Assembly: GCA_023647555.1 (NCBI GenBank)
Contig: JALRLY010000255.1
Location: 1 to 28,660 of the forward strand
Direction of reading: 5' to 3'
Source: Pancytospora philotis
Taxonomy: Eukaryota; Microsporidia
DNA length: 28,660 nt
The translations under genes were made by a program, and so were the position numbers. Every line of letters begins with the position of its first letter. The first letter of the stretch is position 1. Below are positions 17,601-24,324 of the stretch, in pieces. The notes beneath the pieces were generated by a model. It searched no databases, was not told the origin of the DNA, and saw only the letters and a list, made by a program, of their open reading frames with translations.

Positions 17601-17627
17601 TATCTGAAGAAGCTTAGGCTGAAGTGA
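14604..17627 (+). CDS. Na,K-ATPase-like P-type protein with degenerate catalytic motifs
   Basis: A 1007-residue protein with the P2C (Na,K/H,K-ATPase alpha) layout. The N-terminus EHEMSIAELTKTYEG and GLSAAEA match the family, as do the M1-M2 region, the M4 region FFGYTFIQLASIAV with VLPEGIPSLM (291), and the M5-M6 loop PISPILLIFLDYLIEVLPAI with FAYE. The catalytic signatures are lost: actuator TGES is SGSP (180-183); the phosphorylation motif DKTGT is DKAAL (334-338), keeping only the Asp and Lys; the hinge TGDGVND is CGNGEDD (680-686); KGAPE is VANPE. One of two ion-binding acidic positions of M6 is kept as Asp (775) and the other is Glu (779). The frame is intact and GC-rich like its neighbours, so this looks like a maintained pseudo-pump and not a decaying gene. 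Start chosen by homology; the ATG at 14538 is an alternative. Confidence 0.85.
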   Translation: MENKCTEHEMSIAELTKTYEGAQETAKGYRGLSAAEAAAGSRRNASAYSWQVRAHIAEQLREIVLEPINVLMFTVCGVLVMIYIISPEEKEHLAACIFTVVIMVLNIIHEVYNQQKLRRIVRSNKSQRTERVYRDGARQMLGREEVVPGDVIAFKRGDVVHADCRLIHAEELEVDASVLSGSPDPLRKNTAPFHGAHCDSPNMLFESNVVLRGGGVAVVLRVGGDTVLARLSSQASARKTAFSTDIDTFFSTSFILATLITVLLVVYCIFFGYTFIQLASIAVSVYISVLPEGIPSLMKLLLYCGALKLRGRDILVCDINAIQRCSEISVLCIDKAALVVPDELICEIVYDGNRMIGVESAFQDGGAEELAYLRVVGEVCYLVGRTALAEHSRAALDDAAHKADPHYDLGVICEALLAHGKASRAQFETTDSSETTHSQLTDDGVLFTVVDKQRYKVLYAVANPEQLVAKCRSRIKRGSVQRLNSFRRRSMVDVFKKFSKHGYRLVGLACASLSASATDYDRKKLTFVAYMCLKERTKDDAALVLDLAQASGIKVCIVHRGAREGLQGMGDDLLDSLDTCAHIEERGEGEGSGSFATNSPRYTRSGKMPARQPGSFSNIKGFIDTSLSRLAIYEASCGALSEAIQNAQLGSALLVCRAGREQKGDLVEQFQAAGHVVAYCGNGEDDLAALGNADVAFTCEGAAPICKERASIVLREKEMSGLIYSLEEGRLYFVNLQKAIRYIMMHITPQMVALSFFVFLEVPLPISPILLIFLDYLIEVLPAIYFAYEDPEYNLITAGPKSFCSSQKDFVVNMGARGGSRMAAMRSYLSRLANTINNESLYSRPLLRSSVFETGLITSFSCLVSFSLALYLCGVPLSHQFFVSGEHFRYHAHDLDLGAGVVINSEQQLYILYRAQSTFFLSLVICQIANLIICRRSVKLVSSNFFENPRPLILSLAGAAVSCLLIYMPWFEDFLLIRKPVLLALTVPLCAAVLLIAIDYLKKLRLK

Positions 17628-17740
17628 AGCGTTTTGTAATCGCGCTGCTGCCAACTATTAAATTTGTTAAAGAACTGCTACTGCAATCACAGCGCTAAAT
17701 GCAAAATGCACAAGGAATTGTGGCAGACTTTTCTTAAATA

Positions 17741-17746
17741 TTTATT
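17741..17746 (-). terminator. Polyadenylation signal of histone H3
   Basis: AATAAA on the minus strand, 29 bases after the H3 stop. Confidence 0.5.
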
Positions 17747-17775
17747 CGGTACACCGGCAAGGGCCAGAGGGGAGC

Positions 17776-18201
17776 TTACACCATCGAGGTGGTGAGGAAC
17801 CTCGAGTACTTGAGCTTGTAGATGAGCACAATATCACGCGGGAGCAGGGTGACACGCTTCGCATGGGCGGCGCAGCGGTTGGCATCCTCCATGAGGGACA
17901 CCAGGAAGTTCTCAGCAGCCTCCTGGAAGATCACAAGGGCCGCCGCCTGGAAGCGCAGCTCGTCGGACGCGGAAACCAGATGGCGCACAAGGCGCTGGAA
18001 GGGGCGCTTCCTGATCAGCAGATCGGTGGACTTCTGGTACTTGCGGATCTCCTTCAGGGCAAGGGCGCCGGGACGGAACCTGGTCTTGACCTGCGACTTC
18101 TGGGACTCCGCGTCCTTATCGGCGACGGACGTCTTCCTGGCAACCATGTTGCGCGGCGACTTACCGGCGAGTTTTGCGTCATAATGCTTAGCTCTAGCCA
18201 T
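17776..18201 (-). CDS. H3: Histone H3, divergent
   Basis: A 141-residue core histone. The fold is clear: RFRPGALALKEIRKYQKSTDLLIRKRPFQRLVR (alphaN and alpha1), DELRFQAAALVIFQEAAENFLVSLMEDANRCAAHAKRVTLLPRDI (alpha2 and alpha3). The N-terminal tail is heavily changed. Counting after the initiator Met, Lys4 and Lys9 remain, but Thr3 is Ala, Arg8 is Ala and Ser10 is Leu. By plain numbering positions 27 and 36 are Asp and Gln; with a gap, an ARKT motif at 20-23 could stand for the usual ARKS. The C-terminus is replaced by a longer hydrophobic and basic tail (LKYSRFLTTSMV). Loop 1 is one residue shorter than canonical, so it does not look like a CENP-A type. It is divergent from H4 across a spacer of about 0.9 kb. 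Confidence 0.93.
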   Translation of the reverse strand: MARAKHYDAKLAGKSPRNMVARKTSVADKDAESQKSQVKTRFRPGALALKEIRKYQKSTDLLIRKRPFQRLVRHLVSASDELRFQAAALVIFQEAAENFLVSLMEDANRCAAHAKRVTLLPRDIVLIYKLKYSRFLTTSMV

Positions 18202-18235
18202 GGGGAAAAGACCAAAAATTGTTTAAATATTTTTA

Positions 18236-18252
18236 GGCGGGAAAATCACGCG
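18236..18252 (-). promoter_or_regulatory. E2F/MBF-like site upstream of histone H3
   Basis: GGCGGGAAAA at 18236-18245, read on the minus strand as TTTTCCCGCC, followed by ACGCG at 18248-18252. These are the words bound by E2F and MBF cell-cycle factors in other eukaryotes. The site is about 35-50 bases upstream of the H3 ATG. Confidence 0.45.
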
Positions 18253-19010
18253 CCAACTTTTAGGCGCCAGCGGCTGTGCTGGCTCTGAAATGTATGCTAA
18301 CTGCCAGCATACGCGCATATGCTCGAAGCCATTTGCCAGCAAAGTTGCTGGTAGGCTGCCATGGCTAAAAACAGCTGCTGGGCAGGTTTCACAGTGTCAG
18401 CCAGCTTCGTCGCTGAAGAAGGTTGTACGTCTCTAATAAATCGGCAGGGAGTCTGAATATGTGCTCCAGCGTAGTCGTGCGGCATTTAGCATGAAGTTGG
18501 ATCTGGCACTGGCCGGTTGCATATCACTGATGCTAGCTAACTAAACGCTAGTAGAGGGCACTAGCAGCGTGTTTTGGAGTTTTATTCGAGCGCACGTTCT
18601 GTATACACGTCTTCTGCATCGCCAAGACAAATTTTAGCTGCGCTGCGGTATCATGTAGACACGCCCGCTTACTGCATTTTTATATATGCGCATGCACGGA
18701 TCAATAGCTTTAACCGTGTCTACTCAGCATATCACAGATCTCAAAAGCCTCAAATGTGCATCTAACAGTCGCCCGGCGCGTCTCTGCGACTCTGCATCAT
18801 TCCGCGCAATTCGATTGGTTTCCGCCAAACAGCAGCTCCTTTGTGGAGCGCAGCGCACCAATCATATGACGAGCGGTGTTCGCTGCAAAGTGATGCCAAA
18901 ATAGTAGCGCATGCACATTTGTGACACCAAGTAGCGGCTTTATGGCGCATTTGCGTACCTATTCTCAACGCTTGCCATCGTCTGCGACCCGCCGCACCGC
19001 CCGGTCCAGG
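18253..19010. other. H3-H4 spacer with clustered hairpins
   Basis: No protein gene is recognised. Several perfect hairpins lie close together on the H3 side: GCCAGC (18266-18271) with GCTGGC (18278-18283), GTATGC (18292-18297) with GCATAC (18307-18312), CCAGCA (18336-18341) with TGCTGG (18346-18351), and GCTAGT (18547-18552) with ACTAGC (18560-18565). ATTGG at about 18815 and CCAAT at about 18868 are possible CCAAT boxes on the H4 side. A 72-codon frame at 18686 has no supporting signal. Confidence 0.45.
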
Positions 19011-19018
19011 TTTCCCGC
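19011..19018 (+). promoter_or_regulatory. Second E2F-like half site upstream of H4
   Basis: TTTCCCGC, about 30 bases before the stronger copy at 19043. It matches the core but not the full site. Confidence 0.3.
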
Positions 19019-19042
19019 ACAAAAATCAGAGGAGATGGTGCG

Positions 19043-19051
19043 TTTCCCGCC
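19043..19051 (+). promoter_or_regulatory. E2F/MBF-like site upstream of histone H4
   Basis: TTTCCCGCC followed by AAAACGC, 46 bases before the H4 ATG and just upstream of the TATA box. It is the same word as upstream of H3. Confidence 0.45.
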
Positions 19052-19068
19052 AAAACGCAGCGAAAAAC

Positions 19069-19076
19069 TATATAAA
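19069..19076 (+). promoter_or_regulatory. TATA box of histone H4
   Basis: TATATAAA, 20 bases upstream of the ATG, followed by GAATTTTT. The spacing implies a very short leader. Confidence 0.5.
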
Positions 19077-19096
19077 CAGAATTTTTCCAGACCCCA

Positions 19097-19399
19097 ATGA
19101 GCGGCAGAGGAAAGAGTGCGAAGAGTGCGAAAGGCGGAGCAGCCAAGCGCCATAGAAAACAAACAGCGGCCACCAACAAGATCAGCGGGCCCGCCATCAG
19201 ACGCCTTGCGAGGCGCGCCGGTGTGACCCGTGTCGGAAGCGGCTGCTTCCCCGAGGTGAACGCCGCGGCTGTCAACTACCTGACCGATCTGCTTGACTGC
19301 TGCAGGATCTATTGCACACACAGTAAAAGGAAGACCATCAACTGCATGGATGTTATCTACTCGCTGAAGAAGCTTGGTACCAAGTACATGGGGTTCTAA
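19097..19399 (+). CDS. H4: Histone H4, divergent
   Basis: A 100-residue core histone. The tail SGRGKSAKSAKGGAAKRHRK keeps Lys5, Lys8, Lys16 and Lys20 in canonical positions, with Lys11 in place of Lys12. The fold contains PAIRRLARRAGVTRV, then a changed alpha2 (EVNAAAVNYLTDLLDCCRIYCTHSKRKT instead of the usual [23 protein letters not shown]), then MDVIYSLKKLGTKYMGF. Gly6, Gly7 and the terminal GG are absent. H4 is among the most conserved eukaryotic proteins, so this degree of change is notable. A TATA box and an E2F-like site lie upstream, and the stop codon overlaps AATAAA. Confidence 0.95.
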   Translation: MSGRGKSAKSAKGGAAKRHRKQTAATNKISGPAIRRLARRAGVTRVGSGCFPEVNAAAVNYLTDLLDCCRIYCTHSKRKTINCMDVIYSLKKLGTKYMGF

Positions 19400-19403
19400 T
19401 AAA
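19398..19403 (+). terminator. AATAAA overlapping the H4 stop codon
   Basis: The stop TAA (19397-19399) and the next bases TAAAA form AATAAA. Confidence 0.5.
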
Positions 19404-19729
19404 ATTGTTTACGTAGTACTGCGCCTTTCTGTATTGCTTGCTTCTTTGTCTGCGAATTTTTTGCTTGCAAGCTGCTGGTTTTTGCCGGGGTTTTTGGGCT
19501 GTGGATGTGTGCTGGTCTCTGTCTTTGTGTACGGGTCTGCTAATGCACATGCTAATGCGATGTATTAGCATAGCAGCAAGGGCTACTGAACTCTTCACAG
19601 CCATACAACTAGAAACCCTGTTCGTATTTCCATCCTGCACACGGACGAAGGACAAATGATGCACATTCAAAGAGTAGTAAAGGAGCGATATGGAATAAAG
19701 TACAGAAATTAATGAATTCTTACCAACAG
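19404..19729. other. Spacer between H4 and the Nic96 gene, with a hairpin
   Basis: No gene seen. It contains a perfect 8-bp hairpin, ATGCTAAT (19549-19556) with ATTAGCAT (19564-19571), with a seven-base loop, and an extra TGCTAATGC just before it. Confidence 0.45.
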
Positions 19730-19735
19730 TTTATT
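19730..19735 (-). terminator. Polyadenylation signal of the Nic96 gene
   Basis: AATAAA on the minus strand, nine bases after the stop codon. Confidence 0.45.
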
Positions 19736-19744
19736 AAGGAATTC

Positions 19745-21688
19745 TCAGATCAGAACGGCGAGTTCGTGCGCGATCCGATTGCAGCAGCCGGCATTGAGAT
19801 CGAGCGTCCCGCCGAGCCTGAAGACCGACTTGGCCAGCTCGCGGTCCTTCTCGTGCCTGATCACCTCGATCGCCCTGGGCATGATCTTCTCTATCACGAA
19901 CTTGTACGGAAGCAGATCGGTGTTCGACGAGCACACGACAGTGCCCCGGAGGTTCGCAATGGTCGGCTGCCTTGCGAAGGTGTAAATGGCGTAGAGCTCC
20001 CGCAGATGCGTGCAGCCCTTGATGTCCGTGCGGCCCACATACTCCTCGATGATCTTGGTGTCCACGGGCTCGTCGACCAGGATGCCCTCCTCGACAATGC
20101 CGATGAGGAGGTCGACGACCGCCTTGCTGGGCATGAGCTTGTGCAGCTGGATGAGCTTCTTCTTGCTCTGCGTCTGGTGGAGCGCTGAGATGACGGCGCC
20201 CGTCAGGTCCGAGTCGAGGAAGAAGTCGAGCGGCGAGTCGGAGAGCGAGGTGCGCCCCACGATGTTGAAAAGCTCGTATTTGATGATGTAGTAGGGAACC
20301 ACGGCGTAGTAGTCGCCGTAGTTCTTGAGCATCTCGATGAGCTTCACCTTGTTCTCGTTCAGCGACATCTTCGCTACGATGCTGAACATGAAGTTCAGGA
20401 AGACCGGATTGACCGCGGAAAGGCCGGTGCTGGGGTCCCCAGCCATGGGCGCATTGTGCACAGACTCGAGGCTGAAGCTCGAGGACGAGGCGTCGTCGGT
20501 GTACGCCACGTGCTTGAGCATGGGCTTGGCCTTCGGAGCCGACGCAGAGCGGAACCCGCCCACGCAGTCGTCCTTGCTGGGCTCGGCGCCGAGATTCTGC
20601 TCGAGGCAGAGCTCTCTGAGCAGGAAGAACTTCGCGACCACGTTGAAATCAGACTTGAGCAGCACATCGATCGCCCACTTGTACTGCTTCATAAGAATGT
20701 AGACCATAAACAGGATCTTCGCATTCTCCAGGTTCCCGAACTCCTTCGCTATCTCCTTCTTGGAGCACTGGCCCTGGACGAGCCGCATCCACAAATAGTC
20801 GTCCACGGAGTTGATCACCGCGCCGTCAGACTGCGGGCTGCGATCCAGCATGGAGAACAGAAAGCGCTTGAACTTGTCCTCGCTCTGCGCCAGGCTGGGC
20901 ACAAAATTGAGGATCGCGCCGTTCGCGTGCTCGACAAACATCGTGCGGAACTTCTGGGCCGTGAGCTCAAAGAAAACATCAAACTCAGACAGCAGCTGCT
21001 TCACGAGGTCCGTGCGCCCGGCGCGGTAGAGCACGTACACCTCGGCCCAGAGGTAGCGGCCCTCGTACGCCTCGATCGCAAACTCCTCGCGGTTGAAGCG
21101 CAGCTTCACGAACGCAGAGACTGCCTCCTTGAACGCCGCATCGCCGCGCGCGCCGGCCTGCAGCGCCTCCGGATCGGAAAGCTCGATGCCCTGCGCCCTG
21201 ACGAACTGCGCTACGTAGCTGGCGTACGCGCGGTGCAGGAAATCGAGCGGCTTGCCGCGGCGCTTCAGATGGAGGTAGAGATCGAAGAGCATGTCCTCCT
21301 TGAACGTGACCTTCGTGGGCTCCGTGAAGAACAGCCCCTCCACCTCGGATATGTCCCCGATCCGCACGCTGTACAGCTTCTGCTCCGTCTCCTTCTTGAT
21401 CTGCTGGACCTTGCTGTTCAAAAGGCGATCGAAATCAGCGCACACGCCGCCCTCGAAGCTCTTGAACTTGCCCATCAGCTTCTCATGCAGGAAGCCGTCG
21501 AGCACGCTGCCCATGTCGAAGGTCTCGGGCCTCTCCCCGAGCACCCCGGCCAGCGCCGTGTTTGTGGTTTTGCAGACGAACTCGCGGTACTTGAGCTGCT
21601 TCTTGCGCAGCAGCGCGATGAGCTGCGTGTAGTTGCTGATCACCGCCGGCTCGAGCACGAACGGAGCTGAGGATTCGTCAGTGGCCAT
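19745..21688 (-). CDS. NIC96: Nucleoporin Nic96/Nup93
   Basis: A 647-residue, mostly helical scaffold nucleoporin. Blocks typical of the family are present: ALKEAV-like FKEAVSAFVKLRF, then LWAEVYVLYRAGRTDLVKQLL in the middle, SVDDYLWMRLVQGQCSKKE, and a C-terminal NYGDYYAVVPYYIIKYELFN region. In other eukaryotes it forms part of the inner ring of the nuclear pore and recruits the Nsp1 complex through a short N-terminal helix; the N-terminal part here (about 15-60) is short. Yeast and animal proteins are about 820-840 residues. The start is the ATG at 21688-21686, 10 bases downstream of AAAAAATTTA on the minus strand; the frame extends one codon further but only to a TTG. Confidence 0.75.
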   Translation of the reverse strand: MATDESSAPFVLEPAVISNYTQLIALLRKKQLKYREFVCKTTNTALAGVLGERPETFDMGSVLDGFLHEKLMGKFKSFEGGVCADFDRLLNSKVQQIKKETEQKLYSVRIGDISEVEGLFFTEPTKVTFKEDMLFDLYLHLKRRGKPLDFLHRAYASYVAQFVRAQGIELSDPEALQAGARGDAAFKEAVSAFVKLRFNREEFAIEAYEGRYLWAEVYVLYRAGRTDLVKQLLSEFDVFFELTAQKFRTMFVEHANGAILNFVPSLAQSEDKFKRFLFSMLDRSPQSDGAVINSVDDYLWMRLVQGQCSKKEIAKEFGNLENAKILFMVYILMKQYKWAIDVLLKSDFNVVAKFFLLRELCLEQNLGAEPSKDDCVGGFRSASAPKAKPMLKHVAYTDDASSSSFSLESVHNAPMAGDPSTGLSAVNPVFLNFMFSIVAKMSLNENKVKLIEMLKNYGDYYAVVPYYIIKYELFNIVGRTSLSDSPLDFFLDSDLTGAVISALHQTQSKKKLIQLHKLMPSKAVVDLLIGIVEEGILVDEPVDTKIIEEYVGRTDIKGCTHLRELYAIYTFARQPTIANLRGTVVCSSNTDLLPYKFVIEKIMPRAIEVIRHEKDRELAKSVFRLGGTLDLNAGCCNRIAHELAVLI

Positions 21689-21697
21689 CAATGGGGT

Positions 21698-21706
21698 AAA
21701 TTTTTT
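21698..21706 (-). promoter_or_regulatory. AAATTT element of the Nic96 gene
   Basis: AAAAAATTTA on the minus strand, about 10 bases before the ATG. Confidence 0.5.
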
Positions 21707-21927
21707 GCCCGAAGTTCGCCTTACAGCGCGCGTGGCGCTTGTATTTATTCCGCTGCACAGTGGGGCTGGGATAGCAGAATGCTAATGGTTTGGCATGGCA
21801 GGAACTTGTATTATCTAGCGCAATAAAATGGTACACATGAGACTTCACCTTTTACATTCACTGTGCACATCCAGCAAATATCGCATAGCACGAGGATCGG
21901 TACAATACTCCATGCAACTTTCAGCAA

Positions 21928-21933
21928 TTTATT
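21928..21933 (-). terminator. Polyadenylation signal of the SDS22 gene
   Basis: AATAAA on the minus strand, three bases after the stop codon TGA. Confidence 0.5.
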
Positions 21934-21936
21934 AAA

Positions 21937-22605
21937 TCACCACTGTGTAACAGATGGCGCAAAGTCCAGCGAGCCCAGCCGCGTGTTCCCGGTATTCACC
22001 ATCTTCAAATTGGACAGGTGCGCGAGATTGGTGACGGTAGTGAGGCTGCTATTCCCCTGGAGCAGAAGAATCTCCAGTGACGCTGGGAGCAGCGAGCAGT
22101 CCAGCTCGGTCAGCCGGTTGTACTGTAGATCGAGCACCTTCAGGCTATCGTAGTGCGCAAGGCTCGGGACCCTCTCTATTTTGTTGGAGGCGAGGTAGAG
22201 CTCCTCGATCCCCGCGGACTCGATATTCTCGATGGCGCGGATGCTGTTGCTCGCCAGGTCGAGCTTCCTTAGGCCTGGGAACCTGATGTTTTCAATTCTC
22301 TCGATGTCGTTGGCGATCAGGTACAGCTCGCTCAGCTCCGGAAGGTCCAGCGCCGGTATGCTGCTAACCAGGTTATAGGAGCAGTCGACGATTCTGGCGC
22401 GCCTCAGGGCCGACAGCGGCGCCAGATCTTTGATCAGATTGTCCGAGAGATCGATGTTCTCGATGCTGTTCTGCCCCGCAAAGCTGAGCTGGTCGATCTT
22501 GTTCTTGCGCAGGCTCAGTTCCCGGATGCCACCATCGATGTCCGGGACCTCCGTCAGCTTGAGATTGCTGTAGTCGAGGTAGAGATCATCGTCGCCCGTC
22601 TGCAT
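21937..22605 (-). CDS. SDS22: SDS22-like leucine-rich repeat protein (PP1 regulator)
   Basis: A 222-residue protein made almost wholly of 21-23-residue leucine-rich repeats, about eight to nine in number. Examples are IRELSLRKNKIDQLS, IENIDLSDNLIKDL, LSELYLIANDIERIENI, LRKLDLASNSIRAIENI, IEELYLASNKIERVPSL and LKVLDLQYNRLTEL. The repeat rhythm with IENI is that of SDS22, which binds protein phosphatase 1 and directs it in mitosis. Family members have about 11 repeats plus a C-terminal cap in 330-360 residues, so this is shorter and could also be a related small LRR protein. The start is at 22605 because AAAATTTTT lies eight bases upstream on the minus strand; 25 further in-frame codons upstream are unlike the family. 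Confidence 0.75.
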   Translation of the reverse strand: MQTGDDDLYLDYSNLKLTEVPDIDGGIRELSLRKNKIDQLSFAGQNSIENIDLSDNLIKDLAPLSALRRARIVDCSYNLVSSIPALDLPELSELYLIANDIERIENIRFPGLRKLDLASNSIRAIENIESAGIEELYLASNKIERVPSLAHYDSLKVLDLQYNRLTELDCSLLPASLEILLLQGNSSLTTVTNLAHLSNLKMVNTGNTRLGSLDFAPSVTQW

Positions 22606-22612
22606 ATGGTCT

Positions 22613-22621
22613 AAAAATTTT
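22613..22621 (-). promoter_or_regulatory. AAATTT element of the SDS22 gene
   Basis: AAAATTTTT on the minus strand. It decides the start at 22605 over the ATG at 22680. Confidence 0.5.
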
Positions 22622-22791
22622 CGAAGAAAATGCCTATACTCTGTGCATAGCATCTTTTCACGGGGCGGCATGTGGCACATGGCCGCCGGCAGAATTTTCT
22701 TACGTTAATTCATACCACCGCCCTTACAAATATAAAGCAGTAGAATAGACCATAAAAAGCACGCAACAGGTATATTCAATCCATTTAATGG

Positions 22792-24306
22792 CTAGTGGCG
22801 ATGGCGCTCGCGCGGCTTGCACTTCACGATGCCGTCGCACTTGAGAATCGTCTGCGCGGTCTCGCACGCGGCGGTCAGCACGCGCTTCTTCATCTCGTAG
22901 CCCTCGACAACGCCCCGCTCGCGCATGCAGGAGCTCTTGCCGTTCGTCACATTCACCCCGTACGTGCTGCGCCGGTAGCTGTGGTCGTTCTTGAGGCTGG
23001 CGCGCAGCTCGTTGCCGTCGAAGCCGCAGTTCTCCGCAAGGATGACCGGAATCTGCTGCAGCGCGCGCGCCAGGCACTCGACGCCCTCCGCATCCTTGGA
23101 CTTGATCTCCAGCGCGTACTTGAAGAGCTCCGTGGCGAGCGTCATCTCGATCGAGCCGCCGCCGTACACGCACGCGGGGCGCTCCCTGATGCGCTTCAGC
23201 ACGCACAGCGCATCGTGCACCGAGCGCTCGGCCTCGTCGAGCACCTCCTTGGAGCTCCCGCAGAGGACGATGCTGCGCGCGCCGGTCCTGACGCCCTCAA
23301 ACCGCACCATCTTGCGGCCCTTGATGCACACCGTCTGCACGCGCGCACAGCTGCCGAGATCCGCGCTGCTCAGGTTGTCGAAAGACGAGATGATGTTCCC
23401 GCCCAGCACCTTGTTCAGCCGCTCGATGCCGCCGAAGTCCGCGTGCTCGATCACCGCCAGGCCCCGGTTCCGCAGCAGCTGCATGGGGTAGTCGTATATC
23501 AGCTGGCGGTTCACGAACAGATCGTAGGGGATCGAGGCAATCGCGTCGATCTTCGTCCGCATCTTCTCCTTCTCCGCGGCCTCGATCTTCTCGAGCTCGC
23601 TGATGCAGTTCACGCTGATCTTCGAGCTGAAGATCTTGATCTTGTCGAAGTCGAGCGCGGTGTTGGCGACGAGCACGCGCGGGCTCTCGATGTCGACATC
23701 CACGGGCTTGTCGAGCACGAGGCCGTCGACGAGGATGCTCTCGTCCAGATCGCCCTCGAGCTTGATGATGCCGATCAGGCCGATGTCGTCGGCGCCGTCG
23801 ACCGCGCGTATGCAGATGTCGACGAAGAGGTCGAGGCAGTTCGACAGGATCTTGCTGTTGAGCGTGGTCCGCACGAGGTTCTTGATGTCCTCGGGCTTGG
23901 GCTCGAAGCGCCGCTTGCCCAGCACGTCCAGCGCGCGCGCAAGGCCGAGCGAGATGCCCCTGCTGATGTTCGCGGGATGCACGGTCGTGGCGTACGCCTC
24001 GCTGAGAACAAGGCTCGCGAGCACCGCGATGCTCGTCGTGCCGTCGCCCTCCTCCAGGTCCTGGTTGATGCTGCTGTTCGCGATGATGCGCGCACTCGCG
24101 CTGTCGATGAGCAGATTCTTCAGAATGAACGCTCCGTCGTTGGTGACGGCGGTCTCGCGGCCCTGCAGGATCTTCATGGATCCGCGCGGCCCGAGCGTGG
24201 ACTTGAGAATATCGCCGATCAGCGCCACGCCGGACTTGATCGTGCGTTTGGCGTCGTCGCGCCGCTCCTCGCTGTTGTCGACGTTCTGGTGCGTATAGAG
24301 CTCCAT
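22792..24306 (-). CDS. CCT2: Chaperonin CCT/TRiC subunit beta
   Basis: A 504-residue group II chaperonin subunit. ATP-binding signatures are present: STLGPRGSMKIL (about 36-47), TNDGAFILKNL (55-65), EEGDGTTSIAVLASLV (86-100) and YGGGSIEMTLA in the C-terminal equatorial part. Assignment to beta rests on the apical blocks VANTALDFDKIKIFSSKI, IEAAEKEKMRTKI, FVNRQLIYDYPMQL and AVIEHADFGGIERL, which are those of CCT2. It works as one of eight subunits in the cytosolic ring that folds actin and tubulin. It is slightly shorter than the usual 530 or so. The ATG at 24306 lies nine bases after AAAAATTTT on the minus strand. Confidence 0.95.
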   Translation of the reverse strand: MELYTHQNVDNSEERRDDAKRTIKSGVALIGDILKSTLGPRGSMKILQGRETAVTNDGAFILKNLLIDSASARIIANSSINQDLEEGDGTTSIAVLASLVLSEAYATTVHPANISRGISLGLARALDVLGKRRFEPKPEDIKNLVRTTLNSKILSNCLDLFVDICIRAVDGADDIGLIGIIKLEGDLDESILVDGLVLDKPVDVDIESPRVLVANTALDFDKIKIFSSKISVNCISELEKIEAAEKEKMRTKIDAIASIPYDLFVNRQLIYDYPMQLLRNRGLAVIEHADFGGIERLNKVLGGNIISSFDNLSSADLGSCARVQTVCIKGRKMVRFEGVRTGARSIVLCGSSKEVLDEAERSVHDALCVLKRIRERPACVYGGGSIEMTLATELFKYALEIKSKDAEGVECLARALQQIPVILAENCGFDGNELRASLKNDHSYRRSTYGVNVTNGKSSCMRERGVVEGYEMKKRVLTAACETAQTILKCDGIVKCKPRERHRH

Positions 24307-24315
24307 CCTGTGGAT

Positions 24316-24324
24316 AAAATTTTT
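24316..24324 (-). promoter_or_regulatory. AAATTT element of the CCT2 gene
   Basis: AAAAATTTT on the minus strand, nine bases before the ATG at 24306. Confidence 0.5.

Noticed and set aside
15579..17654. 691-codon minus-strand frame antisense to the P-type ATPase-like gene
   Set aside because: The plus-strand frame has clear family homology across its length; the antisense one has none.
18686..18904. 72-codon frame in the H3-H4 spacer
   Set aside because: No start element, no homology, and composition like the non-coding spacer.
20456..21670. 404-codon plus-strand frame antisense to Nic96
   Set aside because: Leucine/glutamate/histidine-rich antisense artefact.
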